From JAWVFM01 sp963841455 (GTDB taxonomy: Bacteria > Actinomycetota > Thermoleophilia > Solirubrobacterales > 70-9), in contig CAWJCU010000002.1 of NCBI GenBank assembly GCA_963841455.1, positions 405,135-469,134 of the forward strand: a stretch of DNA of 64,000 nucleotides, read 5' to 3'. The position numbers and the translations under genes were made by a program. Each line of letters begins with the position of its first letter. Position 1 is the first letter of the stretch. The notes beneath the pieces are model-generated. The model made no database searches. It had not been told where the DNA came from and saw only the letters and a program-made list of their open reading frames with translations. Positions 61,532 through 64,000 of the stretch are shown here, piece after piece.

Positions 61532-61885
61532 CTAGAACGACAGGCCGCCCTCGCGGGCGCCCTCTGCGAGCGCCCGGACGCGCCCGTGGTAGCGGTAGCC
61601 GCCGCGGTCGAAGACGCAGCTGGAGACGCCGGCGTCCTTCGCGCGCGCGGCCAGGACCTCGCCTGCGCGCTTGGCGCCATCGAGCGAGGAAAGCTTGCGG
61701 AGCTCGGCCTCGGTCCACCACACTGCGGCGACGGTGGTGCCCTTGTTGTCGTCGATGAGCTGGGCGGAAATGCCGCGGTTGGACCGAAAGACCGAGAGAC
61801 GGGGCCGCTCGGCGCTGCCGCGAATCTTCGCGCGCACCCGGCGGCGGCGGCGGAGGCGTGCCTGTGGCTTCGTCCTGACGGTCAT
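61532..61885 (-). CDS. rplR: 50S ribosomal protein L18 (uL18)
   Basis: 117 residues. Binds 5S rRNA. Family features RPRLSVFRSNRGISAQLIDD and CVFDRGGYRYHGRVRALAEG are present, after a strongly basic leader (ARLRRRRRVRAKIRG). Its ATG overlaps the rplF stop by the ATGA arrangement. Confidence 0.97.
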   Translation of the reverse strand: MTVRTKPQARLRRRRRVRAKIRGSAERPRLSVFRSNRGISAQLIDDNKGTTVAAVWWTEAELRKLSSLDGAKRAGEVLAARAKDAGVSSCVFDRGGYRYHGRVRALAEGAREGGLSF

Positions 61886-62415
61886 GCGCGCTTGCCCACC
61901 TTCCGGCGAACCTGCTCGCCCGCGTAGCGGATCCCCTTGCCCTTGTAGGGCTCCGGCGGGCGGACGCGGCGGATGCGCGCGGCCATCTCGCCCACGAGCT
62001 GTTTGTCGATTCCGCGGACGATGATCTGCGTGGGCTGCGGCACCTCGAACTCGATGCCGTCTGGCGCCTCGACCGTGACGGTGTGCGAGTAGCCGACCGA
62101 GAGCTCGAGGTTGCGGCCGGATAGGCGGGAGCGGTAGCCCACGCCCTGGATCTCGAGCTGGCGCTCGAAGCCGTTGGTGACTCCCTCGATCATGTTGGCG
62201 ACGAGCGAGCGGGTCAGGCCGTGCAGCGCGCGATGCTGGCCGCGGTCGGTGGGACGTGCGACGGTGAGGATCCCATCGTCGAGCGACACGCTCATGTCGG
62301 GGCTCACGGTCTCGGCGAGCTGTCCCTTCGGGCCCTTGACGGCGACGCGTCCAGGGGCGATCTCGACGTCGACGCCGTCGGGAATCGGGATTGGCTTTCT
62401 ACCGATGCGGCTCAC
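61882..62415 (-). CDS. rplF: 50S ribosomal protein L6 (uL6)
   Basis: 177 residues with two L6 domains. It starts MSRIGRKPIPIPDGV, has GVTNGFERQLEIQGVGYRSR in the middle, and ends with the signature PEPYKGKGIRYAGEQVRRK. The ATG overlaps neither neighbour: the rpsH stop is 3 bases away. Confidence 0.97.
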   Translation of the reverse strand: MSRIGRKPIPIPDGVDVEIAPGRVAVKGPKGQLAETVSPDMSVSLDDGILTVARPTDRGQHRALHGLTRSLVANMIEGVTNGFERQLEIQGVGYRSRLSGRNLELSVGYSHTVTVEAPDGIEFEVPQPTQIIVRGIDKQLVGEMAARIRRVRPPEPYKGKGIRYAGEQVRRKVGKRA

Positions 62416-62418
62416 GGG

Positions 62419-62814
62419 TCACCACACGTACGCGACGACCTCGCCGCCCACGCCCTTCTGCTTCGCCTCGTGGCCCGTCATGACCCCGGACGAGGTGCTG
62501 ATGATCGCCGTGCCCATGCCGCCCTGCACGCGGGGGACCTCGCCGTTCGCGACATAGCGGCGGCGCCCCGGCCGAGACACGCGCTCGAGGCCGGTGATCA
62601 CCGGCCGGCGCGACTCGGTGTAACGGAGGCGGATCCGGATCGCCTCCCCGACGCGGGTCGGCTCAACCTCGTAGCCGTCGATGTAGCCCTGCTCCGTCAG
62701 GATCCGGCTCAGCTCGACCTTGAGCTTCGAAGCGGGCACCTCGAGCTCGGGATGGCCGGCGCCGAGCGCGTTGCGGACGCGGGTGAGGTAGTCGGATACG
62801 GGGTCGGTAAGCAC
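62419..62814 (-). CDS. rpsH: 30S ribosomal protein S8 (uS8)
   Basis: 131 residues from GTG 62814 (VLTDPVSDYLTRVRNALGAG), ending GGEVVAYVW. The conserved C-terminal rRNA-contact segment reads GMGTAIISTSSGVMTGHEA. A much longer open frame upstream overlaps rpsZ and rplE and is a shadow. It starts 10 bases after the S14 gene. Confidence 0.97.
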   Translation of the reverse strand: MLTDPVSDYLTRVRNALGAGHPELEVPASKLKVELSRILTEQGYIDGYEVEPTRVGEAIRIRLRYTESRRPVITGLERVSRPGRRRYVANGEVPRVQGGMGTAIISTSSGVMTGHEAKQKGVGGEVVAYVW

Positions 62815-62824
62815 TTCGTTTCTC

Positions 62825-63010
62825 CTACCAGCTGGACTTGACCATGCCGGGGACGTAGCCGTTGTGGGCGGCCTTGCGCAGGCAGAGACGGCAGAGCCCG
62901 AACTTCCGGTAATACGCCCGGGAGCGGCCGCACTGGCGACAGCGGTTGTAGCCCCGGGTCTTGTACTTGGGCTTGCGCGCTTGCTTGACGATGCTGGAAG
63001 TCTTGGCCAT
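62825..63010 (-). CDS. rpsZ: 30S ribosomal protein S14, zinc type (uS14)
   Basis: 61 residues, the short zinc-binding form. Ligands are in RCRQCGRSRA (CxxC) and GLCRLCLRKA (CxxC). The ending GYVPGMVKSSW is standard. Zinc-type S14 in the main cluster is usual for Gram-positive bacteria; a zinc-free paralogue, if any, would be elsewhere. Confidence 0.97.
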   Translation of the reverse strand: MAKTSSIVKQARKPKYKTRGYNRCRQCGRSRAYYRKFGLCRLCLRKAAHNGYVPGMVKSSW

Positions 63011-63022
63011 GGTCGGTGCGGG

Positions 63023-63847
63023 TTACTCCTCGCTGTCTTCGGTTGATTGGTCGGCCTCGGTGGCGCCTTCGGAGCCCTCGGCACCCTCGGTGCCCTCCTC
63101 GCCTTCGGAGCCCTCCTCCTCACGCACGGGCTTCGCGTAGGCCTCCGGGTTTTCCGCCTTGAGCTGCTCGAGCGCCGCGGCCTCGGCCTCGGCGCGCTCC
63201 CGGGCCTCCTCCTTGCGCCGCTCCTCCTCCTCGTCGGCCTCGGCATCGTCGACCGCGCCCGGGCGGCCCTCCTGCGAGAACGGCATCCCGAGGGCCAGGA
63301 GCAGCTCGAACGCCTCCTCATCGGTTGGCGCCGTGGTAGTGATCGTAACGTCGAGCCCGCGGACCTGGTCGATCGAGTCGTATTCGATCTCGGGAAAGAT
63401 GAGCTGCTCCCTGATCCCGACCGAGTAGTTCCCGCGGCCGTCGAACGAGCGCGGGTTGAGCCCGCGGAAGTCACGGATCCGGGGGATCGCGATCGAGATC
63501 AGGCGGTCGAGGAACTCCCACATCCGGGCGCCGCGGAGCGTGACCGCCACTCCCACGGGCATCCCCTCGCGGACCTTGAAGTTCGCGATCGACTTGCGCG
63601 CGCGTCGCATGCTCGGCTGCTGGCCGGCAATAACGGCGAGCTGCTCCGACGCCGCCTCCAGAAGCGGCGTGTTCTGTTTCGCCTCGCCCACGCCCATGTT
63701 CAGCGTGATCTTCTGGAGCGTCGGTACCCGCATCCGGCTCGCGTAGCCGAAGCGGGACGTGAGCTGCCCGACGATCTCAGTCTCGTAGCGCTCGCGCAGT
63801 CGCGGTGGTGGCGCTGCGCGCTGCGCCTCTGCGACGGTGGCTTCCAT
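63023..63847 (-). CDS. rplE: 50S ribosomal protein L5 (uL5) with long acidic C-terminal extension
   Basis: 274 residues. Residues about 15-190 are a normal L5 (LQKITLNMGVGEAKQNTPLL, LNPRSFDGRGNYSVGIREQ, DVTITTTAPTDEEAFELL). About 85 further residues then follow that are highly acidic and Glu/Ala/Gly-rich (DDAEADEEEERRKEE, then EGSEGEEGTEGAEG) and end TEDSEE. L5 binds 5S rRNA and the P-site tRNA. The extra tail is absent from typical L5. The ATG overlaps the rplX stop by ATGA. Confidence 0.95.
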   Translation of the reverse strand: MEATVAEAQRAAPPPRLRERYETEIVGQLTSRFGYASRMRVPTLQKITLNMGVGEAKQNTPLLEAASEQLAVIAGQQPSMRRARKSIANFKVREGMPVGVAVTLRGARMWEFLDRLISIAIPRIRDFRGLNPRSFDGRGNYSVGIREQLIFPEIEYDSIDQVRGLDVTITTTAPTDEEAFELLLALGMPFSQEGRPGAVDDAEADEEEERRKEEARERAEAEAAALEQLKAENPEAYAKPVREEEGSEGEEGTEGAEGSEGATEADQSTEDSEE

Positions 63848-64000
63848 CAGCCGAGCTCCGCGCCGGTGCGCTTCGCGTAGCGGACGCGCTTGCCGTCGTC
63901 GGCGACGCGGACGCCGACCCGCGTCGGCTTGTTGTCGGTGGGATCGAGGAGCATGACGTTGGAAACGGCTATCGGCCCCTCCTTCTCGATGATGCCGCCC
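63847..64000 (-). CDS. rplX: 50S ribosomal protein L24 (uL24), 5' end cut off by window
   Basis: The minus strand is open from the right window edge to the TGA at 63847. It reads GGIIEKEGPIAVSNVMLLDP, then NKPTRVGVRVADDGKRVRYA, and ends KRTGAELG. This is the C-terminal half of L24, and its position before rplE confirms it. The start and the N-terminal KOW motif lie outside the window. Confidence 0.95.
   Translation of the reverse strand, partial: GGIIEKEGPIAVSNVMLLDPTDNKPTRVGVRVADDGKRVRYAKRTGAELG

Overview
The window is about 64 kb of GC-rich DNA that reads as chromosome of a deep-branching actinobacterium. A member of Thermoleophilia (Solirubrobacterales or Gaiellales type) is my best inference. 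The evidence is the strong G/C third-position bias, GTG and TTG starts, a six-gene Mce array, the zinc type of uS14, a class III cyclase with a membrane and HAMP region, and many fatty-acid and CoA genes. No phage, IS element, CRISPR array or rRNA gene is visible. There is one tRNA (Pro, CGG). No stretch over 300 bases lacks a gene.

Layout. 1-4.9 kb: an adenylate-cyclase-like gene (cut by the left edge) and a cytochrome P450 on the minus strand, divergent from a MarR regulator and a 14-helix MFS exporter, with a CRP-like palindrome between them. 4.9-8.7 kb: biotin genes bioB-bioF-bioD behind an AlkA-type glycosylase. 8.8-17.4 kb: a sulfatase, a cupredoxin, a biotinyl carrier with an enoyl-CoA hydratase, a glycosyltransferase, glycerol kinase, an acyltransferase and a metallo-beta-lactamase-fold hydrolase. 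17.4-31.3 kb: a long minus-strand block of six Mce proteins followed by an SCP2-like sterol-carrier protein, an iron-type alcohol dehydrogenase, an unknown protein, a short-chain reductase and a lipase-like protein. This is probably a lipid or steroid uptake and conversion locus. No YrbE/MlaE permease or MlaF ATPase is present, and the promoter has a palindromic operator between its -35 and -10 boxes. 31.4-42.3 kb: secreted parallel beta-helix protein, cupredoxin, superoxide dismutase, amidotransferase, epimerase, channel-like protein, VOC protein, membrane glycosyltransferase, tRNA-Pro, PaiB-like and DsbA-like proteins, and Nif3. 42.4-52.5 kb: a 60-residue protein behind a near-consensus promoter, acyl-CoA synthetase, enoyl-CoA hydratase, patatin, PBP4-type carboxypeptidase, LigA, SurE, a ZIP transporter and a cupin. 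52.5-64 kb: minus-strand ribosomal cluster in the order rplX-rplE-rpsZ-rpsH-rplF-rplR-rpsE-rpmD-rplO-secY-adk-map, interrupted by a divergent Fur/VIT iron pair, then rpmJ-rpsM-rpsK-rpsD-rpoA-rplQ-truA.

Two things stand out. First, a family of about 50-nt elements occurs at least three times: after bioB, between the patatin and dacB genes, and after map. Each has two hairpins around a conserved linker, and the stems differ in sequence but still pair, so this looks like an undescribed structured RNA or repeat family. Second, at least eleven genes are broken by single-base differences. In every one the frame is restored by removing a base, about 23 sites in all, mostly G/C and often in G/C runs. 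This looks more like systematic insertion error in the assembly than gene decay, and it creates false ORFs and false fusions.
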